From the NCBI RefSeq assembly GCF_016899935.1, contig NZ_JACJJK010000006.1:82155-146154 (forward strand): a stretch of DNA of 64,000 nucleotides, written 5' to 3'. Below the pieces are notes generated by a model. That model was not told where the DNA came from. It saw only the letters and a program-made list of their open reading frames with translations, and did not search any database. This document shows positions 16,368 through 28,073 of this stretch, piece by piece. The number at the start of each line of letters is the position of its first letter. Within the stretch, counting starts at the first letter, position 1. Source of the stretch: Olsenella uli (lineage in GTDB: Bacteria; Actinomycetota; Coriobacteriia; Coriobacteriales; Atopobiaceae). Position numbers and translations under genes: made by a program.

Positions 16368-17210
16368 ATGTACAAGATCCTCGAAAAGACGCAGTTCTCG
16401 GAGAAGGTGTTCAAGTTCCGCATCGAGGCGCCCCGGATGGCCAAGCACGCTCACGCCGGCCAGTTCCTGATGGTGCGCGCCAACGAGACGGGCGAGCGCG
16501 TCCCGTTCACGCTCGCGGGCTGGAACGCCGACGAGGGCTGGGTCGAGTTCATCTTCATGGTGATCGGCAAGACCACGGAGATGCTGTCCACCTACAACGA
16601 GGGCGACTCCATCAAGGACGTCACCGGCCCGCTGGGCATGCCCACCGAGATGGACGAGGGCCCCTGCGCGGTCATCGGCGGCGGCGTGGGCCTGGCCATC
16701 GCCTACCCCGTTGCCAAGCACCTGGTGGAGACCGGCCACGAGGTCCACGCCATCATGGGCGCGCGCACCAAGGACCTGCTGCTGCTTGAGGAGCAGTTCC
16801 GCGAGCTCCTGCCGGCCGACCACATCCACATCACCACCGACGACGGCTCCTACGGCGAGAAGGGCGTGGTCACCGCGCCGCTCGAGCGCCTGCTGCAGGA
16901 GAAGGCCGTCTCCCAGGTCTTCTGCGTCGGCCCCGTGCCGATGATGAAGTTCTCCGCCCTCACGGCCGAGAAGTACAACACGCCGATCACCGCGTCGCTC
17001 AACCCGATCATGGTCGACGGCACCGGCATGTGCGGCTGCTGCCGCGTCGAGGTCGACGGCCAGACGAAGTTCGCCTGCGTCGACGGCCCCGACTTCGACG
17101 CCACCAAGGTCGACTGGAACGACCTTCGCGCGCGTCAGGCCGCGTATCTCACCGAGGAGGGCCAGTCCCTCAAGGCCTACGAGGAGGCGAACTGCGCATG
17201 CCACAGGTAA
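16368..17210 (+). CDS. nfnA: NfnA-type FAD/NAD-binding subunit of ferredoxin:NADP+ reductase
   Basis: 280 residues of the sulfide dehydrogenase/dihydroorotate dehydrogenase electron-transfer family. An FAD-binding barrel (HAGQFLMVRANETGERVPFTLAG) is followed by an NAD domain (VIGGGVGLAIAYPVAK) and a C-terminal [2Fe-2S] site in GTGMCGCCRVEVDGQTKFAC. With the next gene it forms the pair that in Thermotoga and Clostridium bifurcates electrons between NADH, reduced ferredoxin and NADP+; single-enzyme SudAB function is the alternative. AGGAGAGG precedes the ATG. The genes overlap by 13 bases. Confidence 0.85.
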   Translation: MYKILEKTQFSEKVFKFRIEAPRMAKHAHAGQFLMVRANETGERVPFTLAGWNADEGWVEFIFMVIGKTTEMLSTYNEGDSIKDVTGPLGMPTEMDEGPCAVIGGGVGLAIAYPVAKHLVETGHEVHAIMGARTKDLLLLEEQFRELLPADHIHITTDDGSYGEKGVVTAPLERLLQEKAVSQVFCVGPVPMMKFSALTAEKYNTPITASLNPIMVDGTGMCGCCRVEVDGQTKFACVDGPDFDATKVDWNDLRARQAAYLTEEGQSLKAYEEANCACHR

Positions 17211-18598
17211 ACGGTCGCTTTGTTCCGGACATGAAGTCCCCGCGCACCCCGGACAACGAGGAGCCGGCCGCCGAGCGCGCGTGCGACTTCCGCCCCGTTG
17301 ACAAGGGCTTCACCAAGGAGATGGCGCTTGCCGAGGCCGAGCGCTGCATGGACTGCAAGAAGCCGTTCTGCGTCGAGGGCTGCCCCGTCAACATCAACAT
17401 CCCCAAGTTCATCGAGAAGATCCGCGAGGAGAAGTTCGGCGAGGCGCTGGACATCATCCGCGAGGACTCGATGCTGCCCGCCATCTGCGGCCGCGTGTGC
17501 CCGCAGGAGAACCAGTGCGAGGGCAAGTGCATCCGCGGCAAGAAGGGCGAGCCGGTGGCCATCGGCCAGCTGGAGCGCTTCCTCGGCGACCAGCCCGAGC
17601 TCGCCTCCCAGCCCAAGATGGCGCCCAAGAACGGCAAGAAGGTCGCCGTGGTGGGCTCCGGCCCCTCCGGCATCACCTGCGCCGGCGAGCTGGCCCGCAA
17701 CGGCTTTGACGTCACCGTCTTCGAGGCCTTCTTCACCGGCGGCGGCGTGCTCGTCTACGGCATCCCCGAGTTCCGTCTACCCAAGGCCGTCGTCAAGCGC
17801 GAGATCGACGGCCTGGAGGAGATGGGCGTCAAGTTTGAGTACAACTCCGTCGTGGGCCGCATCACGGACGCCGAGGAGCTCTTCGCAGAGGGCTACGACG
17901 CCATCTACATCGCCACGGGCGCGGGCCTGCCCAAGTTCCTCAACGTCCCGGGCGAGAACCTCCCCAACGTCTTCTTTGCCAACGAGTACCTCACGCGCGT
18001 GAACCTCATGAAGGCGAACAAGTTCCCCGAGTACGACACGCCCACCAAGCACGGCAAGAACGTCGTGGTCTTTGGCGGCGGCAACGTTGCCATGGACGCG
18101 GTGCGCACCGCCAAGCGCCTCGGCGCCGAGCGCGCGATCATTGCCTACCGCCGCACCGAGGCCGAGATGCCCGCCCGTCGCGCGGAGCTGCACCACGCCA
18201 AGGCCGAGGGCGTCGAGGTCATGCCGCTCGTGGCGCCGCTCGAGTTCGTGAAGGGCGAGGACGGCGCCGTCTGTGCCGTGCGCGTGCAGAAGATGGAGCT
18301 CGGCGAGCCCGACGCCTCCGGGCGCCGTCGCCCGGTGCCCATCGAGGGCGCCATCGAGGAGATCCCCTGCGACGTGGCCATCTCCGCCATCGGCACCAAC
18401 GCCAACCCGTTCGCCAAGATGATCGGCGACATCAAGCTCAACAAGTGGGGCTACATCATCGCCGACGAGGACGGCCGCACGTCCGACCCGCGCATCTGGG
18501 CCGGCGGCGACATCGTCACCGGAGCGGCCACGGTCATCCTGGCCATGGGCGCCGGCAAGACCGCGGCGGCGAGCATCACCAAGGCGCTCGTCGGGTAA
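17198..18598 (+). CDS. nfnB: NfnB-type NADPH-binding subunit, glutamate synthase small-subunit family
   Basis: 466 residues. Two [4Fe-4S] sites in the N-terminal 110 residues (CMDCKKPFCVEGCPVNINIP and ICGRVCPQENQCEGKC), then FAD motif VVGSGPSGITCAGELARNG and NADPH motif VVFGGGNVAMDAVRTAKRLGA. It could be annotated as GltA/GltD, but no glutamate synthase large subunit is near and the preceding NfnA-like gene overlaps it, so an Nfn complex is more likely. A hairpin with a following T-rich stretch ends the unit. Confidence 0.87.
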   Translation: MPQVNGRFVPDMKSPRTPDNEEPAAERACDFRPVDKGFTKEMALAEAERCMDCKKPFCVEGCPVNINIPKFIEKIREEKFGEALDIIREDSMLPAICGRVCPQENQCEGKCIRGKKGEPVAIGQLERFLGDQPELASQPKMAPKNGKKVAVVGSGPSGITCAGELARNGFDVTVFEAFFTGGGVLVYGIPEFRLPKAVVKREIDGLEEMGVKFEYNSVVGRITDAEELFAEGYDAIYIATGAGLPKFLNVPGENLPNVFFANEYLTRVNLMKANKFPEYDTPTKHGKNVVVFGGGNVAMDAVRTAKRLGAERAIIAYRRTEAEMPARRAELHHAKAEGVEVMPLVAPLEFVKGEDGAVCAVRVQKMELGEPDASGRRRPVPIEGAIEEIPCDVAISAIGTNANPFAKMIGDIKLNKWGYIIADEDGRTSDPRIWAGGDIVTGAATVILAMGAGKTAAASITKALVG

Positions 18599-18631
18599 CA
18601 CGGGCGAGAAGAACGCCCGACCGCACGGTTC

Positions 18632-18663
18632 GGCCCTCCCGGTTTCCAGAAACCGGGAGGGCC
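18632..18663 (+). terminator. Terminator of nfnAB
   Basis: GGCCCTCCCGGTTT pairs perfectly with AAACCGGGAGGGCC around CCAG, followed by TTCTCTT. Confidence 0.8.
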
Positions 18664-18695
18664 TTCTCTTACAGCGCGACGTTCTTCTCGCCAGA

Positions 18696-18727
18696 ATTAA
18701 CGCGCATCGTTTGCAGTGCGCGTTAAT
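18696..18727. repeat. Inverted repeat ATTAACGCGCA
   Basis: Arms 18696-18706 and 18717-18727 are exact complements; TGCGCATTA at 18762 looks like a third, degenerate arm. Unique arms within this window. Confidence 0.5.
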
Positions 18728-18812
18728 CTCACCTGCAGACATACGACATGAAAACAAACCGTGCGCATTACTCGATGCCCAACAACCCAAACCCCTCAAG
18801 GTAGAGGACCTT

Positions 18813-18924
18813 CGCGCCTGAACTAAACGAGAAGAGCCCCCGGGTGTTCCGGAGAGAAGTTCCGCGCAGCGCACTTCTCGAAGGAACACCCGGGGGCTCC
18901 CCGAGTCAGGTCAGTTCAGGCGCG
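18813..18924 (-). terminator. Nested hairpin after groEL, conserved apex class T
   Basis: Outer stem CGCGCCTGAACT (18813-18824/18913-18924) encloses a 16-bp stem AGCCCCCGGGTGTTCC (18835-18850/18883-18898). The apical stretch GGAGAGAAGTTCC...GCACTTCTCG is nearly identical to the hairpin at 50506-50567, whose stem is different. It ends 5 bases from the groEL stop and probably terminates groEL from the minus strand. Confidence 0.7.
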
Positions 18925-18929
18925 AGCCT

Positions 18930-20612
<1,683 letters not shown>

Positions 20613-20903
20613 TTAGTCCTCGATGACGGCGTAGATGTCGTCGGCGCGGAGCAGCAGGAAGTCCTCGCCGTCGATCTTGACCTCGTTGCCGCCGAACTTG
20701 CCGTAGTAGACCTCGTCGCCGACCTTCACGTCGATGGCGATGCGCTCGCCCTTGTCGTTCATCTTGCCGGCGCCGACGGCCACGACCTGGCCACGCTGCG
20801 GCTTCTCCTGGGCGCCACTGGAGATGTAGAGACCCGTGGAGGTCTTCTCCTCCTTGGGAGCGGGCTTCACGAGGACGCGGTCACCAAGCGGCTTGAGAGT
20901 CAT
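20613..20903 (-). CDS. groS: Co-chaperonin GroES (10 kDa)
   Basis: Seven-fold lid of GroEL. 96 residues: [25 protein letters not shown] with the mobile loop, [30 protein letters not shown] at the C-terminus. AAGGAGG at a good distance supports ATG 20903. Upstream I see no CIRCE element (TTAGCACTC inverted repeat) and no HAIR element in the 200 bases searched, so the control differs from HrcA or HspR regulation or lies further away. Confidence 0.97.
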   Translation of the reverse strand: MTLKPLGDRVLVKPAPKEEKTSTGLYISSGAQEKPQRGQVVAVGAGKMNDKGERIAIDVKVGDEVYYGKFGGNEVKIDGEDFLLLRADDIYAVIED

Positions 20904-21369
20904 GTTCAAGTACCTCCTTCTTGTGCCCGAGGGCACGTCTGCGGCGCCGATGCGCGCCGCCATAGCCAACGTTGAGAATGATACCCACCCGCGCGGACTT
21001 ATACCACTGAGATAGAAAAAATCTTCCAACACGCACTTAGATTTTCTGCGGCGGCGGCGCGCACGGCGAGCAGGCCGGACGGACCGTCGAGAATCGAGGC
21101 TCACAAAAGTGCCCGGACGAGCGGCGCCTAGAGCGAGAAGGCACGTTTTAGGCAGATTAATCCGGAACCCTCGGGTATCGAAGCGCCATCGCTCACAAAA
21201 CCGCAGGCAGACGGCGTGACATTTAGGCGGTACTTCGGCCTCCCGCATCAATCTGCCTAAAACCGTAGCAAAGGTGAACCCCCGCACGCCCGCGCCATGG
21301 ATGCCGCTCGCCGAGCGCGCGCCACCTCCAAGGCCCGACGGGTACCCTATAGGCGGGAGGCGAGCTGCC
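20904..21369. other. Intergenic region of 466 bp between groES and a lipoprotein gene
   Basis: Divergent promoters must lie here. On the minus strand TATAAG near 20998 could be the groES -10 box with TTGGAA further upstream, but the spacing is long. The V1 element 21145-21263 occupies the middle. No reading frame looks coding. Confidence 0.55.
21145..21263 (+). repeat. Dyad element of about 119 bp, class V1
   Basis: Arms GTTTTAGGCAGATT (21145-21158) and exact complement (21250-21263). The interior has ACCCTCGGGTATCGAAGC, CGCAGGCAGA and GCGGTACTTCGGCC, in the same order and spacing as in 3481-3604. Two weaker arm copies lie inside (GCAGGCAGA, TTTAGGCGG). Confidence 0.75.
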
Positions 21370-21936
21370 ATGAAGCCCACGACATCTCGCAACGTTGCGA
21401 TCCTGGCGATCGTGGCCATCTTTGTCGTCACGGTCGTCTCGTGCGTCACGCTGCCGAGCGCGACGCCGCCCGTCCCGGAGGCGGACGTCCCCGAGGCGCA
21501 CCTCAGCGCCGTTGGCTCCAAGGACGAGCTCACCCTCACCTTTGGCAGCTACGACTGGAGCTACACCGTGGACGGCCAGGACTACGGGGCGCAGCTGCTG
21601 CAGGTCGGCCCGCAGCAGTGGGACGTGAGCGAGCTGGCGCAGCTGGACGCGGGCGGCACGACCCCCGTCACCGTGTGCTTTGACGAGACACCGATCACCG
21701 CCTATGTGCGCGGCTGGAACGAGGACGAGCTGGGCGCGGAATCGATCCAGGACTCGCCCCTCTTCCGGCGGGTCCGACCCGTGCTCAACGACTTTGACTC
21801 GCTGGGTGACGAGGTTCCCTCGACCTACAAGGACGGCCGGCTCGCCTTTGAGGTGGAGCCCGGCCGGCGCTACGCCGTGCGCACGACCTTTGGGTCCGGC
21901 AGCAACCACGTGGAGTACGTCTTCACCGTGCGGTAA
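21370..21936 (+). CDS. Putative lipoprotein of unknown function
   Basis: 188 residues. A hydrophobic segment at about 9-24 ([17 protein letters not shown]) ends in Cys25, a plausible lipobox (VVSC), so the protein is probably anchored outside. The remaining 160 residues look like a beta-rich domain: [24 protein letters not shown], and [16 protein letters not shown] at the C-terminus. No family is recognised. GGGAGG precedes the ATG at 21370. It is convergent with nadE. Confidence 0.6.
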   Translation: MKPTTSRNVAILAIVAIFVVTVVSCVTLPSATPPVPEADVPEAHLSAVGSKDELTLTFGSYDWSYTVDGQDYGAQLLQVGPQQWDVSELAQLDAGGTTPVTVCFDETPITAYVRGWNEDELGAESIQDSPLFRRVRPVLNDFDSLGDEVPSTYKDGRLAFEVEPGRRYAVRTTFGSGSNHVEYVFTVR

Positions 21937-21953
21937 CCGCGACGCGGTCTTCC

Positions 21954-23894
21954 CTACAGCGCCTCCAGCTCCGCAAGCCAGAGCGTCGCGCAGGCGTCCG
22001 ACGGCATGCGCAGGTCGCCGCGCGGGCTCACGGCCGCCGAGCCCACCTTGGGCCCGTCCGGCAGGCAGCTGCGCTTGAACTGCTGCGCGAAGTAGCGGCG
22101 ATAGAAGACCTTGAGCCAGGAGAGGATCGTGGTGTCGTCGTACTTCTCGCCCAGGGCGTAGCGGGCCAGGCGGTAGACCTTGGCCGGGCTGGTCCCGCGG
22201 CGCAGCACCTCGTAGAGGAAGAAGTCGTGCAGCTCGTAGGGACCCACGAGGTCCTCGGTCCTCTGCGCGATCTGGCCGTCGCCCGTCGCGGGCAGGAGCT
22301 CCGGCGAGACCGGCGTGTCCAGCACGTCGAGAAGAACGGTCCTCTCGGCCTCGTCCCCGCAGGTGTCCGCCACGTAGCGCACGAGGTGGCGCACCAGCGT
22401 CTTGGGCACGCTCGCGTTGACCGCGTACATGGACATGTGGTCGCCGTTGTAGGTGGCCCAGCCGAGGGCCAGCTCGGAGAGGTCGCCGGTGCCGATGACC
22501 AGGCCGCCCTCCTGGTTGGCCACGTCCATGAGGATCTGCGTGCGCTCGCGGGCCTGGGAGTTCTCGTAGGTGACGTCGTGGACGGCCTCGTCGTGGCCGA
22601 TGTCGGCGAAGTGCTGGCGCACGGCGGCCGCGATGCTGACCTCCCGCAGCTCTGCGCCGACGGTCCGAGCGAGCTCGCAGGCGTTGTTGTAGGTGCGGTC
22701 CGTGGTGCCAAAGCCCGGCATGGTCACGGCCACGACGCCCGCGCGGTCGAGCCCGAGCAGGTCGAAGGCGCGCACGGTCACGAGCAGGGCGAGCGTGGAG
22801 TCCAGCCCGCCGGAGAGGCCGATCACGGCGCGGCGGGAGCGCGTGTGCGCGAGGCGCTTGGCGAGACCGTGAGCCTGGATGGCAAAGACGTCCTCGCAGC
22901 GCTCCGCGCGGCGGGCGGCGTCGGACGGCACGAAGGGGTGCGGGTCCACCCAGCGCGTGAGCGGGGTCTCGCGCACGGCGACGTCCGCGCCGAGGGAGAA
23001 GGACGCCACGGCGTAGCCAGCCGCCTCGGGCGAGGGCGCGGCCTCGAAGGAGGACATGCGGGTGCGCTCCTGGGCCAGGAGGCGCACGTCGACCTCGGAG
23101 ACGGCGCAGCCGCTGCCGAAGGGCGCGCCCTCCGCGAGCAGGCGGCCGTTCTCGGCCACGAGGTCGTGTCCGGAGAAGACGAGGTCCTGCGTGGACTCGC
23201 CGGCGCCGGCGCTCGCGTAGACGTAGCCGCAGACGAGGCGCGCGCTCTGGCCGCGCACCAGCTCGCGGCGGTAGTCCGCCTTGCCGACGACGGCGTTGGA
23301 GGCGCTCAGGTTGCAGATCAGCGTGGCGCCCGCCTGAGCGTGCGCGACCGAGGGCGGGGCCGGCACCCAGAGGTCCTCGCAGATCTCCGCCGCCACCACG
23401 AGCTCGGGAAGCTCCTCGCAGGCGAAGAGCAGGTCCGTGCCGAAGGGGACGTCCGGGTTGCCGGCGAACGAGACGAGCGTGACCTCGGCGGGGCCGGGGA
23501 CGAAGTGGCGGCCCTCGTAGAACTCGTTGTAGGTGGGGATGTGCGTCTTGGGCACCAGGCCCAGGACCTCCCCGCGCGAGACGGCCGCCGCGCAGTTGTA
23601 GAGCTTGCCGCCCGCACGCATGGGCACGCCCACGAGCAGGAGCGCGTCGAGGTCGGCGGTTCGCGCGGCAAAGTCCGCGAGGCCGCGCTCAGCGGCGCGC
23701 AACAGCGCCTCCTGCCAGAAGAGGTCCTCGCAGGTGTAGCCCGTGATCGCGAGCTCCGGCAGCACGATGACGACGGCGCCGTCATTCTCGGCGGCCCGGC
23801 GCGCCGCGGCCATGCAGGCGTCCACGTTGAAGGAGACGTCCGCCACGCGAACCTCCGGCGTCACCGCCGCGACCTTGACGAACCCATCCCTCAT
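21954..23894 (-). CDS. nadE: Glutamine-dependent NAD+ synthetase
   Basis: Makes NAD+ from nicotinate adenine dinucleotide, ATP and glutamine. 646 residues, the two-domain type. N-terminal nitrilase-type glutaminase: [16 protein letters not shown] (Glu), [18 protein letters not shown] (Lys), [10 protein letters not shown] (Cys). C-terminal synthetase: P-loop [13 protein letters not shown] and [15 protein letters not shown] 23894 has AAGGGG upstream; the frame stays open for 20 codons before it. The gene appears single. Confidence 0.95.
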   Translation of the reverse strand: MRDGFVKVAAVTPEVRVADVSFNVDACMAAARRAAENDGAVVIVLPELAITGYTCEDLFWQEALLRAAERGLADFAARTADLDALLLVGVPMRAGGKLYNCAAAVSRGEVLGLVPKTHIPTYNEFYEGRHFVPGPAEVTLVSFAGNPDVPFGTDLLFACEELPELVVAAEICEDLWVPAPPSVAHAQAGATLICNLSASNAVVGKADYRRELVRGQSARLVCGYVYASAGAGESTQDLVFSGHDLVAENGRLLAEGAPFGSGCAVSEVDVRLLAQERTRMSSFEAAPSPEAAGYAVASFSLGADVAVRETPLTRWVDPHPFVPSDAARRAERCEDVFAIQAHGLAKRLAHTRSRRAVIGLSGGLDSTLALLVTVRAFDLLGLDRAGVVAVTMPGFGTTDRTYNNACELARTVGAELREVSIAAAVRQHFADIGHDEAVHDVTYENSQARERTQILMDVANQEGGLVIGTGDLSELALGWATYNGDHMSMYAVNASVPKTLVRHLVRYVADTCGDEAERTVLLDVLDTPVSPELLPATGDGQIAQRTEDLVGPYELHDFFLYEVLRRGTSPAKVYRLARYALGEKYDDTTILSWLKVFYRRYFAQQFKRSCLPDGPKVGSAAVSPRGDLRMPSDACATLWLAELEAL

Positions 23895-24048
23895 CTGCGT
23901 CCCCTTCTCGCGCGACGCGCCTGCGGGCGCGCCGCCCTTCTCGCCGACCGCCAAAATCGTACCATGCGCGCCGTCCGACCACGCGTTGACGCGAGCGCGA
24001 CAAACTTGAAAGTCGCATACTTAGGCCATCCGAACGAGAGGAGTCTTC

Positions 24049-24729
24049 ATGTTCTGTCCCAAGTGCGGCAACCAGCAGCCCGACGGCACGCGGTTCTGCG
24101 GGGTGTGCGGCGCTCCCCTGGGCGCCCCGACCACCGGAGCGCCCGCCGGCGGCGCCCCGACCCCGGGTCCCTTCGTGCCTCCCCAGCAGCCCTTCTCGCC
24201 TGCGGGCGCGCGGGGCGCGTCGGGCGTGAACGTCTACGGCCTCATCGCCGCCGTCGTCGCGGTCCTGGCGGTCGTCTTCCTCAACCAGCCGTGGCTCACG
24301 GTGTCGGGCTTTGGCGCGTCGATGGAGCTGACCGTCGGCCAGATGAACGACTACGTCGGCCGCCTGGCGGGCCTGGCGTCGTCGTTCGGCGGCAGCAGCA
24401 GCTCCGAGGTCGGCATGGTCACGTTCTTCCTGGGCCTGCTCAACGTGCTCGTCATCGTGTCGATGATCGTCTGCGTGCTCTCCGCCGTCGTCCGCGTGGC
24501 CGCGCTCGTCCCCTCCCCTGATGTCCAGGGCCTCGTGGCGAAGGTTCCCGCCGCCCTCCACACGGCAGCCGGCTCCCTCGTCTGTCTCGACGTCCTCCTC
24601 TGGCTGGTGGGCCTGATGATCGCCGCTGAGGGCCTCGAGGCGTTCGAGGTCGTGGGCGCTGGCACCTACCTCTCCCTCATCGCCGGCGTCGCGCTCATCG
24701 TGCTGAACAACCTCGCCGCCAAGAAGTAG
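24049..24729 (+). CDS. Zinc-ribbon membrane protein
   Basis: 226 residues. Residues 1-22 form a zinc ribbon with two CxxC pairs (FCPKCGN and FCGVCG). A Pro/Gly/Ala linker (25-60) leads to four probable membrane helices near 65-87, 121-152, 165-190 and 205-222. Proteins of this kind are common in Coriobacteriia and Firmicutes, with no proven function. GAGAGGAG precedes the ATG. A strong hairpin follows. Confidence 0.7.
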   Translation: MFCPKCGNQQPDGTRFCGVCGAPLGAPTTGAPAGGAPTPGPFVPPQQPFSPAGARGASGVNVYGLIAAVVAVLAVVFLNQPWLTVSGFGASMELTVGQMNDYVGRLAGLASSFGGSSSSEVGMVTFFLGLLNVLVIVSMIVCVLSAVVRVAALVPSPDVQGLVAKVPAALHTAAGSLVCLDVLLWLVGLMIAAEGLEAFEVVGAGTYLSLIAGVALIVLNNLAAKK

Positions 24730-24753
24730 CTTCCTGCAAGTCCGGACGCAAAA

Positions 24754-24800
24754 GGGGCGCCGCCGCGCGAAGCAACTGCTCCTTCGCGCGGCGGCGCCCC
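24754..24800. terminator. Hairpin between convergent genes
   Basis: A 19-bp perfect stem, GGGGCGCCGCCGCGCGAAG and complement, around CAACTGCTC. It separates the zinc-ribbon gene from the ABC transporter operon and probably terminates both. Confidence 0.75.
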
Positions 24801-24828
24801 TGTCTCTCGGCGCGTCTTCGACCGGTCG

Positions 24829-25605
24829 CTACCCCTCGAGGTAGCGGGCGAGGAACTCGCGGGTGCGCGGGTGCTCGGGCGCCGTGAAGATTTTCGACGG
24901 CGCACCCTTCTCGGCGATGACGCCCTTGTCCATGAAGACGACCTCGTCGGAGACGTTCTTGGCGAAGGCCATCTCGTGCGTGACCACGACCATCGTCATG
25001 CCCTCGGCCGCCAGTCGGCGCATGACCTCCAGCACCTCGCCCACGATCTCCGGGTCGAGCGCCGAGGTGGGCTCGTCGAAGAGCATGAGGTCAGGCTGCA
25101 TGCAGAGGGCGCGCGCGATGGCCACGCGCTGCTTCTGGCCACCGGAGAGGTTGTTCACGTCCGCGCGCGCGAACTGCGCGAGGCCCACGGACTCCAGGTG
25201 GCGCAGAGCGACCTCCTCGGCCTCGGCCTTGCCCATTTTCTTGAGCGTCACGGGCGCGAGCGTGCAGTTGTCGAGCACGTTCATGTTGTTGAACAGGTTG
25301 AAGCCCTGGAACACCATGCCGATCTTCTCGCGCAGGCGGTTCACGTCCACGTGTTCGGCCGCGAGGTCGGCGCCGTGGAACCACACGTGGCCGGCGTCGG
25401 GCGTCTCGAGCAGGTTGATGCAGCGCAGAAGCGTGGACTTGCCGGAGCCCGAGGCGCCGATGATCGTGACCACCTGACCGGGCATGACGTCGAGGTTGAT
25501 GTCGCGCAGGACCTCCAGGCTGCCGAAGGACTTGCGCAGGCCCTCGATGCGGACCATGGGCTCGGCGGCCGTTGTGGCGGCGCCTGCCGTTGCGGTGTGA
25601 GACAT
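24829..25605 (-). CDS. Polar amino acid ABC transporter, ATP-binding subunit
   Basis: 258 residues, GlnQ/HisP family. Walker [14 protein letters not shown]-loop [14 protein letters not shown], signature [15 protein letters not shown], Walker [15 protein letters not shown], and His in VVTHEMAFA. Energises uptake by the permease and binding protein encoded just upstream; the permease stop is one base before this start, so the three genes form one operon transcribed leftward. Substrate cannot be fixed; the family handles glutamine, glutamate, cystine and similar. Confidence 0.93.
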   Translation of the reverse strand: MSHTATAGAATTAAEPMVRIEGLRKSFGSLEVLRDINLDVMPGQVVTIIGASGSGKSTLLRCINLLETPDAGHVWFHGADLAAEHVDVNRLREKIGMVFQGFNLFNNMNVLDNCTLAPVTLKKMGKAEAEEVALRHLESVGLAQFARADVNNLSGGQKQRVAIARALCMQPDLMLFDEPTSALDPEIVGEVLEVMRRLAAEGMTMVVVTHEMAFAKNVSDEVVFMDKGVIAEKGAPSKIFTAPEHPRTREFLARYLEG

Positions 25606-25606
25606 G

Positions 25607-26854
25607 CTAGTGCTCCGTCCTGTCGTTCTCGGCCTTGATGAGCTGCGCCTTCACGGGCTGGTCCGACGTGCTGCCGACGGCCTCCATCTTCACGTCAAAG
25701 CGGCGCGCAAAACGCCCGAGCAGCCACGACGCCACCATCGTGAGGATGAGATAGGCCACCGTGGAGATGAGGGCCGTCTGGAACTGCTGGTAGTAGATGC
25801 CGGCCACGGTGGTGGTGGCGAACATGAGGTCAAACGTGCCGATCACGGAGAGCACCGACGAGTCCTTGATGTTGATGACGAGCTCGTTGGAGAGGCCGGG
25901 GATCGAGTACTTGATGCCCTGCGGGAAGACGACCTTGGCCATGGCCTGCCACTGCGAGAGGCCGAGCGAGCGCGCCGCCTCCGCCTGACCCTTGTCCACC
26001 GACTCGATGCCGCCGCGCAGGACCTCCATCATGTAGGCGGTGGAGTTGAGCGTGATGGTCACCAGGCCGGCGAGAAACGTCGTCCAGATGCCGTTGATCT
26101 GCGTGGTGGTGAGCGCCGTCATGCGCAGGATGCCAAAGACGCCGTAGTAGATGATCATGGCCTGGACCATCATCGGCGTGCCGCGCACCACGGTGGAGTA
26201 GACCTTGGCAAAGCCCGAGCCCACGACCTTCCAGAAGCGCACGAAGTCGTTGTCCGGCCGGTCGACGGTCTGGATGCGCGCAAAGACCAGCAGCAGCGCC
26301 AGGAAAAACGCGATCACGGTACCAAAGACGGCCAGCTCGACGGTGGTGACAAGACCGGTGAAGAACGTGTCGCGCCCCTGGTAGAGGATGTAGCACATGC
26401 TCTCCAGCATGGGCTCCGGGCGCTTGGGGTTGGCCATGCTGGCGGCCGCCACGGCCACGTTCCAGGCGGAGGCCACGCCCATGACCACGCGGTCCACAAA
26501 GAGCACGAGCACCATCGCCCAGACCACGTAGGACGCGCAGCGCAGCACGCGCCGCACGGCGGGCTTGGCAAACGGCGAGACGGACGCGTAGTCGCGCCAC
26601 TTGACGAGCTTCACCACGAGCGCGACGGCGCTCACCACGAGCCATGCCACGAGCAGGTAGTACATCACCAGCTCGACCGTGAACGCCTGGGCCAGAAAGC
26701 TCATCGCGGGGCGCGGCGAGCTCGAGAGCAGCATGCCCACGAAGGCCGCCGCGCTCGTTCCGAGAAGAACGTAGCGATGGTCGTCAAGGAAGAACGAGGC
26801 CACGCGACCGCGCGGTCTTCTCGTCGTCGGCTCTCCTGAGGGGGCAGAGCTCAT
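25607..26854 (-). CDS. Polar amino acid ABC transporter, permease subunit
   Basis: 415 residues, much longer than the usual 220-250 of HisM/GlnP permeases. The C-terminal 220 residues carry the transport core, with [19 protein letters not shown] and the EAA-like loop [33 protein letters not shown]. The N-terminal part (about 1-170) adds further membrane helices ([38 protein letters not shown]), perhaps a fused scaffold. GGAGAGAG precedes ATG 26854. Located between the binding protein and ATPase genes. Confidence 0.88.
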   Translation of the reverse strand: MSSAPSGEPTTRRPRGRVASFFLDDHRYVLLGTSAAAFVGMLLSSSPRPAMSFLAQAFTVELVMYYLLVAWLVVSAVALVVKLVKWRDYASVSPFAKPAVRRVLRCASYVVWAMVLVLFVDRVVMGVASAWNVAVAAASMANPKRPEPMLESMCYILYQGRDTFFTGLVTTVELAVFGTVIAFFLALLLVFARIQTVDRPDNDFVRFWKVVGSGFAKVYSTVVRGTPMMVQAMIIYYGVFGILRMTALTTTQINGIWTTFLAGLVTITLNSTAYMMEVLRGGIESVDKGQAEAARSLGLSQWQAMAKVVFPQGIKYSIPGLSNELVINIKDSSVLSVIGTFDLMFATTTVAGIYYQQFQTALISTVAYLILTMVASWLLGRFARRFDVKMEAVGSTSDQPVKAQLIKAENDRTEH

Positions 26855-26883
26855 GTTCTCTCTCCTTCTCGTTTCATGCGTGC

Positions 26884-26914
26884 GGGCGCACGCCGTCACC
26901 TGCGGCGTGCGCCC
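26884..26914 (-). terminator. Hairpin between binding protein and permease genes
   Basis: GGGCGCACGCCG and its complement around TCACCTG, directly after the binding protein gene on the minus strand. Such a hairpin often lets the binding protein be made in excess over the membrane parts. Confidence 0.55.
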
Positions 26915-26941
26915 CTCATCTTACGTGATTGTGTGCCGTCG

Positions 26942-27865
26942 CTACGCGGGCTGACGGTCCATGCAGTCGTTCCACATCTGCTGGCGCTCGTCCTCGGGGA
27001 TGCCGCCGATGATCTCGTTGATCTTCTCAAGCGCCGCGTCCTGGCCCTTGGCGATGGCCGCGTTGTCGGGCATGACCGAGCCCTCGAACTTGTCGGTCAT
27101 CTCGAGCTCCACGAAGTCGGGGTAGGTCTCCAGCAGCTTGGGCACGGAGAGCATCGAGTAGGTGATGACGTCGCTCGTGCCGGAGGCGAGGCTCTCCACG
27201 ACCACGGGCACGGTCTCGCCCGGGGTCATGTGGTTGATGTCGGGGATCTGGTCGATCACGGTGTCGTACATCGTGGCGGCCTGGCCCATGATCGAGGCGC
27301 CCGCGAGGTCGGCGAAAGTGGTGGCGCCGGCGTAGGCGGAATCCTTGGTGGTAATCATCACGATGTCGTCGTCGATGTAGGAGTCGGAGAAGTCCGCGGA
27401 CTGCGCGCGGTCGGGGTCGACGGACATGCCGGCGCAGACGATGTCGATCTGACCGGTGTTGAGCGCGTCGATCAGGCCGGCAAAGTCGAGCTTCACGGCC
27501 ACGGGTTCCATGCCCAGGCCCTCGGCGATCATCTTGGCCACCTGGACGTCGTAGCCGTCGGCAAAGGCACCGGAGACGTTCTCGATGGGGATGGTGTACT
27601 CGGACTCCTCGGAGACCTGCCAGTTGTACGGGGCGTAGGCCGCCTCCATGCCAACGCGCAGGGTCGCGCCGTCGCCGAGCGTGGCCTCGCCGGCGTCGGC
27701 GGCCGCGTCGTCGATCGCGGCGTCATCGGTGGTGGCATCCTGCGCGGCGGGGCCGCAGCCGGAAAGGACCATCACGCCTCCCATGCCCGCCACGAGGCTC
27801 GAGAGCTTGAGGAAGTCGCGGCGAGAGACTCTGTCAGATACGTACACGTGCGGGGTGGCCTTCAT
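26942..27865 (-). CDS. Amino acid ABC transporter substrate-binding lipoprotein, Tat-type signal
   Basis: 307 residues. The N-terminus has a twin-arginine motif (SRRDFLKL) followed by a hydrophobic stretch and a lipobox (VLSGC), so Tat export and lipid anchoring are predicted. The body is family 3 solute-binding: TLRVGMEAAYAPYNWQVSE, VSGAFADGYDVQVAKMIAEGLGM, and DIVCAGMSVDPDRAQSADFSDSYIDD. ATG 27865 has AAAGGAA upstream. It is the first gene of the operon with permease and ATPase. Confidence 0.92.
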   Translation of the reverse strand: MKATPHVYVSDRVSRRDFLKLSSLVAGMGGVMVLSGCGPAAQDATTDDAAIDDAAADAGEATLGDGATLRVGMEAAYAPYNWQVSEESEYTIPIENVSGAFADGYDVQVAKMIAEGLGMEPVAVKLDFAGLIDALNTGQIDIVCAGMSVDPDRAQSADFSDSYIDDDIVMITTKDSAYAGATTFADLAGASIMGQAATMYDTVIDQIPDINHMTPGETVPVVVESLASGTSDVITYSMLSVPKLLETYPDFVELEMTDKFEGSVMPDNAAIAKGQDAALEKINEIIGGIPEDERQQMWNDCMDRQPA

Positions 27866-28073
27866 GGTGGTTCCTTTCCCTTGTGTGGTAATCCCCTTCC
27901 GCGCGACGCAACCGGAGGGGACCCATTCCCCTCCCCCTTGCAAGCGGGCCGCGGCACACGGCCCGATGCGAGAAAGTTACGCGCACGTCAGCAGAATAGC
28001 GTGGGGCGAGAAGGACCGCGAGCTGATAGACTGCTGAGAAACACCGCCGTAACGGGTCGCCCAGGAGGCCTTC

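Larger units (their letters stand above)
18599..18929. other. Intergenic region of 331 bp between nfnB and groEL
   Basis: No gene is seen. It holds three nested or serial dyads: the nfnB terminator (18632-18663), an ATTAACGCGCA inverted repeat (18696-18727, with a third partial arm at 18762), and the large hairpin 18813-18924. Two CGAGAAG heptamers and two inverted copies are present. Confidence 0.7.

Noticed and set aside
21145..21263. Riboswitch upstream of the lipoprotein gene
   Set aside because: The same core occurs in V1 elements downstream of genes and in either orientation, which does not fit a cis leader.
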